Shown here: positions 7,821 to 15,772 of the stretch, one piece after another
Position numbering within the stretch: position 1 is the first letter of the stretch
Layout: each line of letters opens with the position of its first letter
Origin: DAISIL01 sp036822015
GTDB lineage: Bacteria > Bacteroidota > Bacteroidia > Cytophagales > Bernardetiaceae
Length of the DNA stretch: 34,093 bases
Direction: 5' to 3'
NCBI GenBank assembly: GCA_036822015.1
Contig: DAISIL010000034.1
Span: forward strand, 1-34,093
Position numbers and translations under genes: made by a program
The notes under the pieces: model-generated
Seen by the model: the letters and a program-made list of their open reading frames with translations, nothing else
Databases searched by the model: none
Told to the model about the DNA's origin: nothing

Positions 7821-7852
7821 CAAAGGTATGACTTTCAAGGCTACTAACCAAA
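7821..7852 (-). promoter_or_regulatory. Promoter for rplC-rplD-rplW
   Basis: On the minus strand TTTG (7852-7849), 20 bases, then TACCTTTG (7828-7821), matching the Bacteroidota -33/-7 consensus TTTG / TAnnTTTG. The -7 element is 41 bases before the rplC start. It is back to back with the promoter of the metal regulator. Confidence 0.7.
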
Positions 7853-7869
7853 TGCTGCCGCAAAAAAAC

Positions 7870-7901
7870 TTTGGTTCTCCGAAAGATAATCCATATCTTG
7901 C
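7870..7901 (+). promoter_or_regulatory. Promoter for the MntR/DtxR-type regulator
   Basis: TTTG (7870-7873), 20 bases, then TATCTTGC (7894-7901), two mismatches from TAnnTTTG. It lies 25 bases before the ATG at 7927. Its -33 box is 17 bases from the -33 box of the rplC promoter. Confidence 0.5.
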
Positions 7902-7926
7902 CCTACATCATCAGCCACACCATACC

Positions 7927-8589
7927 ATGCCTTCGGCCACCGAAGAAAACTACCTCAAAACGCTATACCATCTCGAAGCTGCCTGCGAAGCGGTCAGTAT
8001 CACGGCTTTGAGCAAACAAATGCAGGTCAGTTTGCCATCGGTCAATAGTATGGTTAAGCGGCTACACGAAAAAAAACTGGTCAGCTACCAAAAGTATCGC
8101 CCTTTGCGGCTCACCGATGAGGGGAAACGGGAGGCCTTGCGTATCATCCGCAAACACCGCCTGGTGGAGATGTTTTTGGTGGAGAAGATGAACTTTGGCT
8201 GGGAAGAAGTCCACGAAATCGCCGAACAGGTCGAACACATCCGCGCCCCTGCTTTCTTTGAACGCATCGACGAACTCCTGGGCTACCCCCAAACCGATCC
8301 ACACGGATCACCGATACCCGACAAAGAAGGCAACATCCAGACCCCCACACACGCCCGCCTGACCACCTACCAGCCCCAGCAGACCATCGAGCTGGTCGCC
8401 CTTGCCGATTCCTCCCGCGATTTTTTGGACTACCTCAACTGCAAAAACCTTCGCCTGGGGCAACGGCTACAGGTCGTCTCCGTGGATGCTTTCGATCAGA
8501 CGATGCACCTGACTTTTTTGGATGAAACGGAGACTGTCGTTTTGAGCCAGGCGGCAGCCGAACAACTCTATGCCATCAGAGTTTCCTGA
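7927..8589 (+). CDS. MntR/DtxR-family metal-dependent transcriptional regulator
   Basis: 220 residues from the ATG at 7927 (MPSATEENYLKTLYHLEAAC). Residues 1-65 are the DtxR-type winged helix (VSITALSKQMQVSLPSVNSM, then VKRLHEKKLVSYQKYRPLRL). Residues 70-135 form the metal-binding and dimer domain with His77, Glu81, His96, Glu100, Glu103 and His104. The E-x-x-E-H pattern with Glu100 in place of the DtxR Cys102 resembles manganese-sensing MntR. Residues about 150-220 fit a FeoA/SH3-like C-terminal domain, which MntR of Bacillus lacks. Family knowledge: such proteins repress metal uptake genes when Mn or Fe is plentiful. No transporter gene is next to it. An in-frame extension to 7828 overlaps the rplC promoter and is unlikely. 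The 3' end overlaps the convergent WD40-OmpA gene by 14 bases. Confidence 0.92.
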   Translation: MPSATEENYLKTLYHLEAACEAVSITALSKQMQVSLPSVNSMVKRLHEKKLVSYQKYRPLRLTDEGKREALRIIRKHRLVEMFLVEKMNFGWEEVHEIAEQVEHIRAPAFFERIDELLGYPQTDPHGSPIPDKEGNIQTPTHARLTTYQPQQTIELVALADSSRDFLDYLNCKNLRLGQRLQVVSVDAFDQTMHLTFLDETETVVLSQAAAEQLYAIRVS

Positions 8590-10147
8590 TTCGGGCTTCT
8601 ACCCTTCGGTTGAGGCGGCGGGTTTCTTCTTTGCTGTTGTCGGCGATGGGTTCAAGCCCACCAAAAGCACGGGTCGTGATACGTCGGCTATCTACGCCTG
8701 CCTTGATGAGGTACTCGCGCACGACGCGCACACGGTCGCCCGAAAGCCGCAGATTGATCGTCTGTTTGCCGACGTTGTCGGTGTGTCCGCGTAGTTCTAT
8801 TTCTATGGTCGGTCGGGTAAGCATCTTTTCGGCCAACACCTCGAGGTCTGCGTAAGCATCTGGCAAGAGTTTGTCTGTTCCTCGCTCAAACTGAATGTTT
8901 TTGAGGTTGATGGTCTTTCCTAAGGTCAGATCATCGTCATCAAAGCTGGGCTTGGGTAGCTCGGGACGCGGGGCAGGGTCTTCTTTTTTGGGGGGACGCT
9001 CCACGATGACTTCTTCTTTTTTGGGCGGGCGTTCGAGATAAACGGTATCGCGGATGATGCGTTCGCGCTCCACCACAACGGTATCCCGTGTAGGCGGAGG
9101 GGGCGGCGGAGCGACCTCCTCTTCCTCCTCTTCCTCTTCGATTTCTTTCCAGAGTTTAACGGTGCCATCGTAGCTCGCCGTGGCCAGGACATCCTGCTTG
9201 GGATTGAAGCGACAGATACGCACCAATCGGCTGTGTCCGGTCAGGGTGGCCAGTTGCTCCCCCGTGCGCCAGTTCCAAATTTTGGCGATGTTATCACAAG
9301 CGCCCGTAGCCAGGTATTTGGCATCCTGACTAAAAGTAGCCCCACTGTAATTGCGGGGGTAGGTAACCTGAATTTCTTTGAGGAGTTGCCCCGTGTTGTA
9401 GTCCCAGAAGGTTACCTTGCCGTTATACGTCCAGGCGGCGAGTTGGTTGGAGGTAGGGCCCAGGACAACATCATTGAAACCCGCTGGTGTATAGCGAAAA
9501 GCCTTCACGCGCGTTCCCGTCTTGACATCGACGACATCGAGCCGACTACCGACGCTGATGATGACCGTCTTGCCATCGAAGGAAAGCGTCCCGCCCGTGA
9601 TGGTGGAGTACCAGGTGTTGTCGGGGTTGTTGGAGGAGTAAAGCACTTCGGCTCGGTTGGTGGGGCTGCTGATGTCGGCTTTCATCAAAAAGCCGCTGTT
9701 GCCGCCAAAGATGATATGCCGATTGTCTTTGGTGAAGACAGCAAAAGAGACCGAGTTATCAAGCCGCGCACCCGTGAAGGCTTTGCATTGGTAGGTTCCC
9801 ATCCAGCGTCCCGTGCTGACCTCCCATACGCGGGCCGTGCCATCGGAGGAGGCCGAAACGAGGAGTTTGCCATCATCGCTAAACGTAACCTCATAAACTT
9901 CGTTGGTATGCCCGAAGAGCCGCTTGAGGGGCGTTCCCGTGCTTACATCCCAGAGGATGATGACTTTATCTAGCCCGGCGGTAGCCAGTATTTTGCCATC
10001 AGGGCTGAAGCGCAGGTTCTGTACACCACCGCTGGTGTGGCCGCCGAGGGTCTGGTAGTTTTCGTAGGCCAGCTTGGCGGGTGCTTGTGCCTGTGCGGTC
10101 GGCAAGAAGAATATCCCCCAACAAAGGGCGAGAAAAAAGTAACGCAT
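8576..10147 (-). CDS. Secreted WD40 beta-propeller fused to an OmpA peptidoglycan-binding domain
   Basis: 523 residues. Signal peptide MRYFFLALCWGIFFLPTAQA. Residues about 35-335 hold WD40 repeats, with clear blades such as GHTSGGVQNLRFSPDGKILA, DKVIILWDVSTGTPLKRLFGH, LVSASSDGTARVWEVSTG and LATASYDGTVKLW. Residues 336-352 are a run of acidic residues followed by a proline run, then a Lys/Glu/Pro linker containing a repeated ERPPKKEE-like unit. Residues about 411-523 are an OmpA C-terminal domain: INLKNIQFERGTDKLLPDA, IELRGHTDNVG and LRLSGDRVRVVREYL. OmpA domains bind meso-diaminopimelate in peptidoglycan, so the protein probably anchors a propeller interaction surface in the periplasm. Partner unknown. 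Its 3' end overlaps the convergent regulator gene by 14 bases. Confidence 0.93.
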   Translation of the reverse strand: MRYFFLALCWGIFFLPTAQAQAPAKLAYENYQTLGGHTSGGVQNLRFSPDGKILATAGLDKVIILWDVSTGTPLKRLFGHTNEVYEVTFSDDGKLLVSASSDGTARVWEVSTGRWMGTYQCKAFTGARLDNSVSFAVFTKDNRHIIFGGNSGFLMKADISSPTNRAEVLYSSNNPDNTWYSTITGGTLSFDGKTVIISVGSRLDVVDVKTGTRVKAFRYTPAGFNDVVLGPTSNQLAAWTYNGKVTFWDYNTGQLLKEIQVTYPRNYSGATFSQDAKYLATGACDNIAKIWNWRTGEQLATLTGHSRLVRICRFNPKQDVLATASYDGTVKLWKEIEEEEEEEEVAPPPPPPTRDTVVVERERIIRDTVYLERPPKKEEVIVERPPKKEDPAPRPELPKPSFDDDDLTLGKTINLKNIQFERGTDKLLPDAYADLEVLAEKMLTRPTIEIELRGHTDNVGKQTINLRLSGDRVRVVREYLIKAGVDSRRITTRAFGGLEPIADNSKEETRRLNRRVEARIRKL

Positions 10148-10210
10148 AACTTTTTGTCCGTCTGTTTGGAACTAAAACGTAAGTAAGCCCGATTATTTGC
10201 CTAAATTTAG

Positions 10211-10666
10211 TTAAAATTTAGTTTTCAAAATTTCGGCAATCACGATGGCATCTCTGGCACTGGCGGTATTCTGGAGTTTGGCTTTCCAGCTTGTCGGGCG
10301 TTGGTTGATCTTGGCGAGTTCTTTTTCGTGCTTGGCTTGGCGGTTTTGGAGTTCCTGAACCTGGGCTTTGAGCTGGGCTACTTCGTCTTCGACGCGCAGT
10401 TGGCTTTTCTTTTGTTTTTGTTGCTGGAGGCGTTCCTGAAAAGCAAGCTGCTCCTGGAGGTCTTTTTCGGCTTGTGTCTCTCCACGTAGCTGCTTGAGGA
10501 GTTGCTCAAAGGTGCTGGTAGGACGGGGTTTGGCTGGCTTGGGTTCGCTCAACACCGGCGGCTGTAGCTCTTCGGGGATTTGGGAGGGACGCGCACGCCG
10601 CGCCTGCCTAAAGAGGAAAAACAAGATCACCAACACAACGGGTAATATCTGTACAAGGGCATCCAT
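10211..10666 (-). CDS. Small membrane-anchored coiled-coil protein, function unknown
   Basis: 151 residues. An N-terminal membrane segment at about residues 3-20 (ALVQILPVVLVILFFLFR) is followed by a basic stretch, a proline-rich linker and a long charged coiled coil at about 60-125, rich in Gln, Lys and Glu (ELQNRQAKHEKELAKINQ). The last residues ARDAIVIAEILKTKF form a short conserved-looking tail. Proteins of this layout are common and unnamed in Bacteroidota. It is 63 bases upstream of the WD40-OmpA gene on the same strand, so the two may be co-expressed. No enzymatic motif is visible. Confidence 0.75.
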   Translation of the reverse strand: MDALVQILPVVLVILFFLFRQARRARPSQIPEELQPPVLSEPKPAKPRPTSTFEQLLKQLRGETQAEKDLQEQLAFQERLQQQKQKKSQLRVEDEVAQLKAQVQELQNRQAKHEKELAKINQRPTSWKAKLQNTASARDAIVIAEILKTKF

Positions 10667-10774
10667 GATGATTTGGGGGGGTCAAGATGATTTGATACAG
10701 CAAGATAGCATTTTTTAGAGAAAAAATCATTTTTTTGACTGATCTGGCGCATGATAAATCACCTTCGGATGGGT

Positions 10775-10782
10775 TATGTTTG
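10775..10782 (+). promoter_or_regulatory. -7 promoter element for the secreted protein at 10809
   Basis: TATGTTTG, an exact match to TAnnTTTG, 26 bases before the ATG at 10809. No TTTG was seen at the expected -33 distance. Confidence 0.45.
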
Positions 10783-10808
10783 GGTTTTCACCATCAATCA
10801 CACAAACT

Positions 10809-11420
10809 ATGCGTTCATGTTTTGTTGCCTTAGTTGCCTTGCTGTTTTGGGGTAACTTTTCTGTCCTTGCCCAATTTGATCCTCGGTTTCCCGATGGCTT
10901 TGATACGCCAACCTCTCACCGTATTTCCTTGACCGACAAAGAAAAGGTGTTTGTTGTTCCCGAAGGGAAAAACTTTTATCTCACACGCCTGACCACCCTT
11001 GCGCCCAGCTTGATGAGCAGTTCGGCTTCCCTGGACGTGAATGGCGTAGGTATTTTATCGTTCAACAGAGGTTCGGAACTTTGCGGTGTCAGTGCCGATC
11101 AGTATTTCGTTACGCCACTGATCCTCAAAGGAGGCGATAAAGTAACCCTGACCGGAAAAGGCGAGGCGTATTTGCAAGGCTTCACGGTGGAGTCCAAGAT
11201 CACGCCTGTCATCCTGGACAACGACCAGGCTTTTGAGCTACCTAAGGGAAAGACCTTCGTCTTGCTACACACGATCAAGAACCGCGAGTGCGAAATCGCC
11301 TATAAAAGTAAATTTGCTTTTACTGAAATTGATGCCCTGCATTTTCCCGAGTTCTTTTCTACCCAGGAAAGCATCGAGAAACTAGACAAATCTGGGGTGC
11401 GGCTGGGATACATTTACTAA
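10809..11420 (+). CDS. Secreted protein of unknown function
   Basis: 203 residues from the ATG at 10809; the frame runs 11 codons further upstream but the signal peptide MRSCFVALVALLFWGNFSVL-AQ starts here. The mature part looks beta-rich with alternating hydrophobic residues and two similar-looking halves: HRISLTDKEKVFVVPEGKNF followed by YLTRL, and ILDNDQAFELPKGKTFVLLH. Both have a charged turn, then VVPEGKNF or ELPKGKTF, suggesting an internal duplication of a cupin-like or jelly-roll module; this is inference. Two Cys are in the mature protein. I do not recognise a family. It has its own promoter element and a strong terminator, so it is monocistronic. Confidence 0.8.
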   Translation: MRSCFVALVALLFWGNFSVLAQFDPRFPDGFDTPTSHRISLTDKEKVFVVPEGKNFYLTRLTTLAPSLMSSSASLDVNGVGILSFNRGSELCGVSADQYFVTPLILKGGDKVTLTGKGEAYLQGFTVESKITPVILDNDQAFELPKGKTFVLLHTIKNRECEIAYKSKFAFTEIDALHFPEFFSTQESIEKLDKSGVRLGYIY

Positions 11421-11458
11421 TCCGTGATTGGTAACATTCCTACACGTGTGTCTTCCTG

Positions 11459-11492
11459 TCCCTGGCTTCATCAAAGAGCCAGGGATTTTTTT
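11459..11492 (+). terminator. Intrinsic terminator after the secreted protein
   Basis: Perfect 9-bp stem TCCCTGGCT/AGCCAGGGA (11459-11467 with 11477-11485), 9-nt loop, then seven T. It separates the secreted protein gene from cydA. The remaining bases up to 11594 hold the cydA leader; no full consensus promoter was found there. Confidence 0.92.
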
Positions 11493-11594
11493 ATCATTAG
11501 CGAAAAGCCTACTATCCAAACGAACTTCTACGGGTGTCCTTTATTTGTTACAAGGCGTTTTTGAAACATATTATCACTAACACACAAAAAAATC

Positions 11595-12968
11595 ATGGAT
11601 GTCGAAATCTTATCACGGATTCAATTTGCCCTTACGGTTTCGTTTCATTACATCTATCCGCCCTTGAGTATCGGCTTAGGACTACTGATGGTCATTATGG
11701 AGGGCTTGTACCTCAAAACCAAAGACAAAGACTACGAGCGTCTGGCGTTTTTTTGGACAAAAATTTTCGCACTCACCTTCGGGATCGGTGTAGCAACGGG
11801 TATCGTGATGGAGTTTGAGTTTGGCACCAACTGGGCCACGTACTCCCGCTACGTAGGCGATGTTTTTGGATCGGCGCTGGCTGCGGAGGGCATTTTTGCT
11901 TTTGCGCTGGAGAGTGGTTTTTTGGGGGTATTGCTCTTTGGCTGGAATCGCATATCGCCGCGTGTGCATTTTGTGGCGACGGTGGGCGTGTTTCTTGGGT
12001 CAATGTTCTCGGCGGTCTGGATTGTGGTCGCTAACTCCTGGCAACAAACACCGGCGGGTTATCATATCGTGGGTGAGGGCGTGCGGGCGCGTGCCGAAAT
12101 CACAGATTTTTGGGCGATGGTCTTTAATCCGTCCAGTGTAGAGCGGTTGTTACACGTTTGGCTGGGTGCTTTTTTGGCAGGGGCTTTTTTGGTCTTGAGC
12201 GTCCATGCGTACTACATCCTCAAGGGTCGCCATGTCGAGATTTCCAAAAAAGCCTTTCGGATCGCGCTCGGTGTAGCGGCGATTTTCTCCCTGGGTCAGT
12301 TGTTTACGGGTCATCTTTCGGCCGATGGTGTCGCCGAAAATCAGCCGGCCAAGCTAGCTGCCATGGAGGGGCATTTTGAAGCCTCCGCACCGGCACCGCT
12401 TTATTTGGTTGGTTGGGTGGATAAAGAAAAACAAGAAGTTACGGGTATTGGCATTCCGGGGGGCTTGAGTTTTTTGCTGTACCAGGACTTCGACAAACCC
12501 GTTACGGGGCTTAATGCCTTTCCCGAAGACGAGCGGCCGCCGGCGGTCAATGCCGTTTTTCAATTCTACCATATCATGATCGCTATCGGGATGGCACTCA
12601 TCGGGCTAACGCTGCTGGCCGTGTTGCTCTTGTGGCGGGGCAAACTGTTCTCCAGCCCACTGATGATGAAAATTTTTGTGGGTGCGGTCTTTTTGCCCCA
12701 GATCGCCAACCAGGCCGGATGGTTTGCCGCCGAGATGGGAAGGCAACCCTGGGTTGTTTATGGTTTGCTGCGCACCTCGGACGCGCTCTCTAAGGTTGTG
12801 CAAGCCAACCAGGTGTTGTTTTCGCTGATTATGTTCACGATAGTCTATCTGATTCTCTTTGTTTTGTTTGTCTATCTGCTCAACAAAAAAATCAAACACG
12901 GGCCCAAGGATGGCGATACCCTCGATCAGCGTCCGCGCCAGTCGGAGATGGCCGAAGCATTTAATTAA
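11595..12968 (+). CDS. cydA: Cytochrome bd ubiquinol/menaquinol oxidase subunit I
   Basis: 457 residues, a short-Q-loop CydA. Subunit I carries hemes b558, b595 and d and oxidises quinol while reducing O2 to water without pumping protons. Visible ligands and channel residues: His18 in VSFHYIYPPL, Glu98 and Glu106 in LAAEGIFAFALESGF, His187 in RLLHVWLGAF, and Met381 in AAEMGRQPWVVYG. The GRQPW motif is diagnostic. The Q-loop insert of E. coli-type enzymes is absent. About nine membrane helices are expected. cydB follows after 31 bases. Confidence 0.98.
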   Translation: MDVEILSRIQFALTVSFHYIYPPLSIGLGLLMVIMEGLYLKTKDKDYERLAFFWTKIFALTFGIGVATGIVMEFEFGTNWATYSRYVGDVFGSALAAEGIFAFALESGFLGVLLFGWNRISPRVHFVATVGVFLGSMFSAVWIVVANSWQQTPAGYHIVGEGVRARAEITDFWAMVFNPSSVERLLHVWLGAFLAGAFLVLSVHAYYILKGRHVEISKKAFRIALGVAAIFSLGQLFTGHLSADGVAENQPAKLAAMEGHFEASAPAPLYLVGWVDKEKQEVTGIGIPGGLSFLLYQDFDKPVTGLNAFPEDERPPAVNAVFQFYHIMIAIGMALIGLTLLAVLLLWRGKLFSSPLMMKIFVGAVFLPQIANQAGWFAAEMGRQPWVVYGLLRTSDALSKVVQANQVLFSLIMFTIVYLILFVLFVYLLNKKIKHGPKDGDTLDQRPRQSEMAEAFN

Positions 12969-12999
12969 ACTCAACCCCACTAACCAAACAAAAGTACGT

Positions 13000-14037
13000 A
13001 TGGAAACGATTTTTGGTATTGATTATCCCACGCTGTGGTTTTTGGCTGTCGGCGGATTATTTTCAGGATATGCCATCCTGGATGGCTTCGATTTGGGGGC
13101 AGGTGCCTGGCATTTGTTTTTGCAGAAGGAAAAAAGCCGCCGCATCGCGCTCAATGCCGTTGGTCCGGTCTGGGACGGCAATGAGGTATGGCTGGTCATT
13201 GGGGGAGGTGCGCTTTTTGCGGGCTTCCCCGAGCTGTACGCTTCGTTGTTTTCGGCGATGTACATTCCGTTCATGCTCTTTTTGTTGTTTTTGATCTTGC
13301 GGGCGGTCTCGATAGAGTTTCGGAGCAAGGAAGAGATGCCCTGGTGGCGGCAAATGTGGGATGTGGTGTATAGTGTTTCGAGCGCGGTGCTGGCCTTGCT
13401 GCTGGGGGTGGTGCTGGGCAATGTCTTACAGGGAATGCCACTCGATGCGGACTACGAGTACATGGGCAGTTGGTTGGAGTTCCTGAACCCCTACGCCCTG
13501 ATGGTGGGCCTGACGACCCTGTTTTTGTTTATGATGCACGGAGGTATTTACCTGATAATGAAAACTGAAGGACGGCTTTTTGAAAAGATGGAAAAGCTCA
13601 CTCGGCGTGCCATGATTGCCTTCATCATCAGTTTTGGGCTGGTTACCGTTTGGTCATTGATCTATTATCCCCATCTCTCGGATCGCTTTAAGGAGACCCC
13701 TGCGTTGTTTGTCTTGCCTGTGTTGGCTTTTTTGAGCATCGCCAACATCCCGCGTTTGCTGTCCAAAAAAAGCTACCTCTATGCCTTCGTCTTCTCTTCG
13801 CTCACGATGAGCTTTGGCTTGCTTGTCGTGGCAACAGAACTCTATCCTACCCTCATTCGCTCCACCAGTGGCATCGCCGATAGCAGCCTGACGGTCTATA
13901 ACGCGGCCTCCTCGGAGGCCTCTCTGGGCATCATGCTCCTGATTGCAGCCATTGGCGGACCACTCGTACTGGCCTATACGGGGTTTGTCTTCTGGACATT
14001 TCGCGGGAAAGTCAAGCTAGACGAAACCAGTTACTAA
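13000..14037 (+). CDS. cydB: Cytochrome bd oxidase subunit II
   Basis: 345 residues from the ATG at 13000. It starts METIFGIDYPTLWFLAVGG and has the family-defining LDGFDLGAG and GPVWDGNEVWLVIGGGALFA near the N-terminus, then multiple membrane helices including FLLFLILRAVSIEFRSK. CydB pairs with CydA in the inner membrane as the structural partner. A frame extension back to 12859 lies inside cydA and is a shadow. I see no cydX-like or cydCD gene next to it; a short SQR-linked ORF further downstream is described separately. Confidence 0.98.
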   Translation: METIFGIDYPTLWFLAVGGLFSGYAILDGFDLGAGAWHLFLQKEKSRRIALNAVGPVWDGNEVWLVIGGGALFAGFPELYASLFSAMYIPFMLFLLFLILRAVSIEFRSKEEMPWWRQMWDVVYSVSSAVLALLLGVVLGNVLQGMPLDADYEYMGSWLEFLNPYALMVGLTTLFLFMMHGGIYLIMKTEGRLFEKMEKLTRRAMIAFIISFGLVTVWSLIYYPHLSDRFKETPALFVLPVLAFLSIANIPRLLSKKSYLYAFVFSSLTMSFGLLVVATELYPTLIRSTSGIADSSLTVYNAASSEASLGIMLLIAAIGGPLVLAYTGFVFWTFRGKVKLDETSY

Positions 14038-14134
14038 CAAACTGCTAAAAGTCATTGGGGGGATTGACACTAAACATGAATAAGTGTTCATTTAATGGAT
14101 AAAATTTCCTTATCTACAAGCACATACAAAACTC

Positions 14135-15598
14135 ATGGCACGATTAGTCATTCTTGGTGCTGGCGTTTCTGGCCACACGGCCGCGCTTCACGCTCGTCGG
14201 CATCTTCATCCCAAAGATCACGAAGTTGTGGTCATCTCCCCCAACAGTCAATGGAACTGGATCCCGTCCAACATCTGGGTAGGCGTAGGCGTAATGAAAC
14301 CCGAGCAGGTAACCTTCCCCCTGGCGCCCGTCTATCAGCGCAAAGGCATCACGTTCATACAAGCAAAAGCCCTAAGCATTCACCCCGAAGGCGCACCCGA
14401 TCAGGCGCAGCCCTTTATCCGCTACCAAATCACGGGAAAAGAAAAAAACGGGCAGTTCGGAGAGATCGCCTACGATTACCTCATCAATGCCACAGGGCCC
14501 AAGCTCAACTTTGAGGCAACAGAAGGCCTCGGCCCCAAGAAGAACTCCTACTCCGTCTGCACCTACGGACACGCCCACCAGGCCAACCAGGCCTTTGAGG
14601 AATCCGTAGCCCGACTCAAGCACGGAGAAAAGCAGACTTTCCTGATCGGCACCGGACACGGGACTTGCACCTGCCAGGGGGCAGCTTTTGAGTATCTGTT
14701 CAACGTTGAATTTGAGTTGCGCAAACGCGGGGTACGCGATAAAGCCGAGGTTGTTTATGTAACCAACGAGCGCGAACTCGGCGACTTCGGCATGGGCGGT
14801 ATGCACATCCGCAAGGGAGGCTACATTTCGCATAGCCGTATGTTTACCGAATCCTTGTTTGCCGAACGCGACATCCGTTGGATCGACCAAGCCCACGTCA
14901 AGCACGTGGACACCAACAAGATCAGCTACCTCCAGCTCGATGGCCGTGAGGGTGAACAAAACTTTGATTTCTCGATGCTCCTACCGCCTTTTTCGGGGGT
15001 CGGGCTGACGGCCTTCGACAAAAACAACCAGGAAATCACGGCAGACCTCTTTGCGCCCAATCAGTTCATGCGCGTCGATGCCGATTACAGCAAAAAAGCG
15101 TTTGAAGACTGGAAACCCGAGGACTGGCCCGAAACCTACCAATCTCCCGTGTACCCGAACATCTACGCCATCGGTATTGCCTTTGCCCCACCCCACGGAC
15201 TATCCAAGCCCCTCGTTAGCCCAGATGGCACGCTGATCTCACCTGCCGTACCACGCACGGGGATGCCTTCGGGGGTGATGGCCCGAGAAGTTGCGCTCAA
15301 TATCGTCGATATGATGAAAGGCAAAGAAAACGCCCCCACACGAACTGCCTCCATGGCCAAGATGGGCGCGGCTTGTATTGCCTCCGCAGGGGCGAGTACC
15401 TTCAATGGGACGGCGGCCTCCATCACGATGTACCCCATCGTCCCTGACTACGAAAAATATCCCGATTCCGGCGGGAGAGACCTCGACTATACCAGCGGAG
15501 AAATCGGACTTGCCGGACACTGGATCAAGCATCTGCTCCATTTTGGTTTCATCTACAAAGCCAAAGGGCTACCCGGCTGGCAGCTCATCCCAGAATAA
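14135..15598 (+). CDS. Sulfide:quinone oxidoreductase family flavoprotein
   Basis: 487 residues, FAD-dependent, of the SQR/flavocytochrome c sulfide dehydrogenase type that oxidises H2S to sulfane sulfur and passes electrons to quinone. Residues 4-13 give the Rossmann FAD fingerprint VILGAGVSGH. Candidate redox cysteines are Cys142 (SVCTYGHA), Cys178 and Cys180 (GTGHGTCTCQGAAFEY) and Cys414 (KMGAACIASAG). The quinone-side motif DFSMLLPPFSGVG is at 278-290. The C-terminus HWIKHLLHFGFIYKAKG looks amphipathic and may attach it to the membrane. The second FAD strand sits near 343-348 (IYAIGIA). It lies 97 bases after cydB, same strand, no terminator between. The exact SQR type (I-VI) and substrate are not certain. 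Confidence 0.88.
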   Translation: MARLVILGAGVSGHTAALHARRHLHPKDHEVVVISPNSQWNWIPSNIWVGVGVMKPEQVTFPLAPVYQRKGITFIQAKALSIHPEGAPDQAQPFIRYQITGKEKNGQFGEIAYDYLINATGPKLNFEATEGLGPKKNSYSVCTYGHAHQANQAFEESVARLKHGEKQTFLIGTGHGTCTCQGAAFEYLFNVEFELRKRGVRDKAEVVYVTNERELGDFGMGGMHIRKGGYISHSRMFTESLFAERDIRWIDQAHVKHVDTNKISYLQLDGREGEQNFDFSMLLPPFSGVGLTAFDKNNQEITADLFAPNQFMRVDADYSKKAFEDWKPEDWPETYQSPVYPNIYAIGIAFAPPHGLSKPLVSPDGTLISPAVPRTGMPSGVMAREVALNIVDMMKGKENAPTRTASMAKMGAACIASAGASTFNGTAASITMYPIVPDYEKYPDSGGRDLDYTSGEIGLAGHWIKHLLHFGFIYKAKGLPGWQLIPE

Positions 15599-15624
15599 AC
15601 AAAAACACTTCAACCATTCCACAC

Positions 15625-15768
15625 ATGAAACGCATCCCTTACACCCAAAACGCTTACGCCCCCGTCCCGACGGGACTGACCAAGTTTATGCGCACCAACT
15701 GGATTTGGCAGTTTTTCCGATTTATTGTACTCAATATCAAGATGCTACAACTGGTACGCAAGCACTAA
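15625..15768 (+). CDS. 47-residue ORF downstream of SQR, possible membrane micro-protein
   Basis: ATG at 15625, TAA ending 15768. The product starts MKRIPYTQNAYAPVPTGLTK, then FMRTNWIWQFFRFIVLNIKM, then LQLVRKH. The second half is aromatic and hydrophobic with basic flanks, fitting a short membrane or amphipathic helix. It is 26 bases after the SQR stop on the same strand and stops 4 bases before the convergent peptidase. Size and position suggest a small accessory subunit or membrane anchor for SQR; this is inference from position and composition. It is not an obvious CydX homologue, since it is not directly behind cydB. Confidence 0.65.
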   Translation: MKRIPYTQNAYAPVPTGLTKFMRTNWIWQFFRFIVLNIKMLQLVRKH

Positions 15769-15772
15769 GCCG

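Noticed and set aside
14072..14097. Short inverted repeats between cydB and SQR (TGAATAAGTGTTCA) as an FNR-type site
   Set aside because: Imperfect, short, and does not match TTGAT-N4-ATCAA; chance cannot be excluded.
15625..15768. Calling the 47-residue ORF cydX
   Set aside because: It lies behind SQR rather than cydB and does not resemble the CydX N-terminal pattern.
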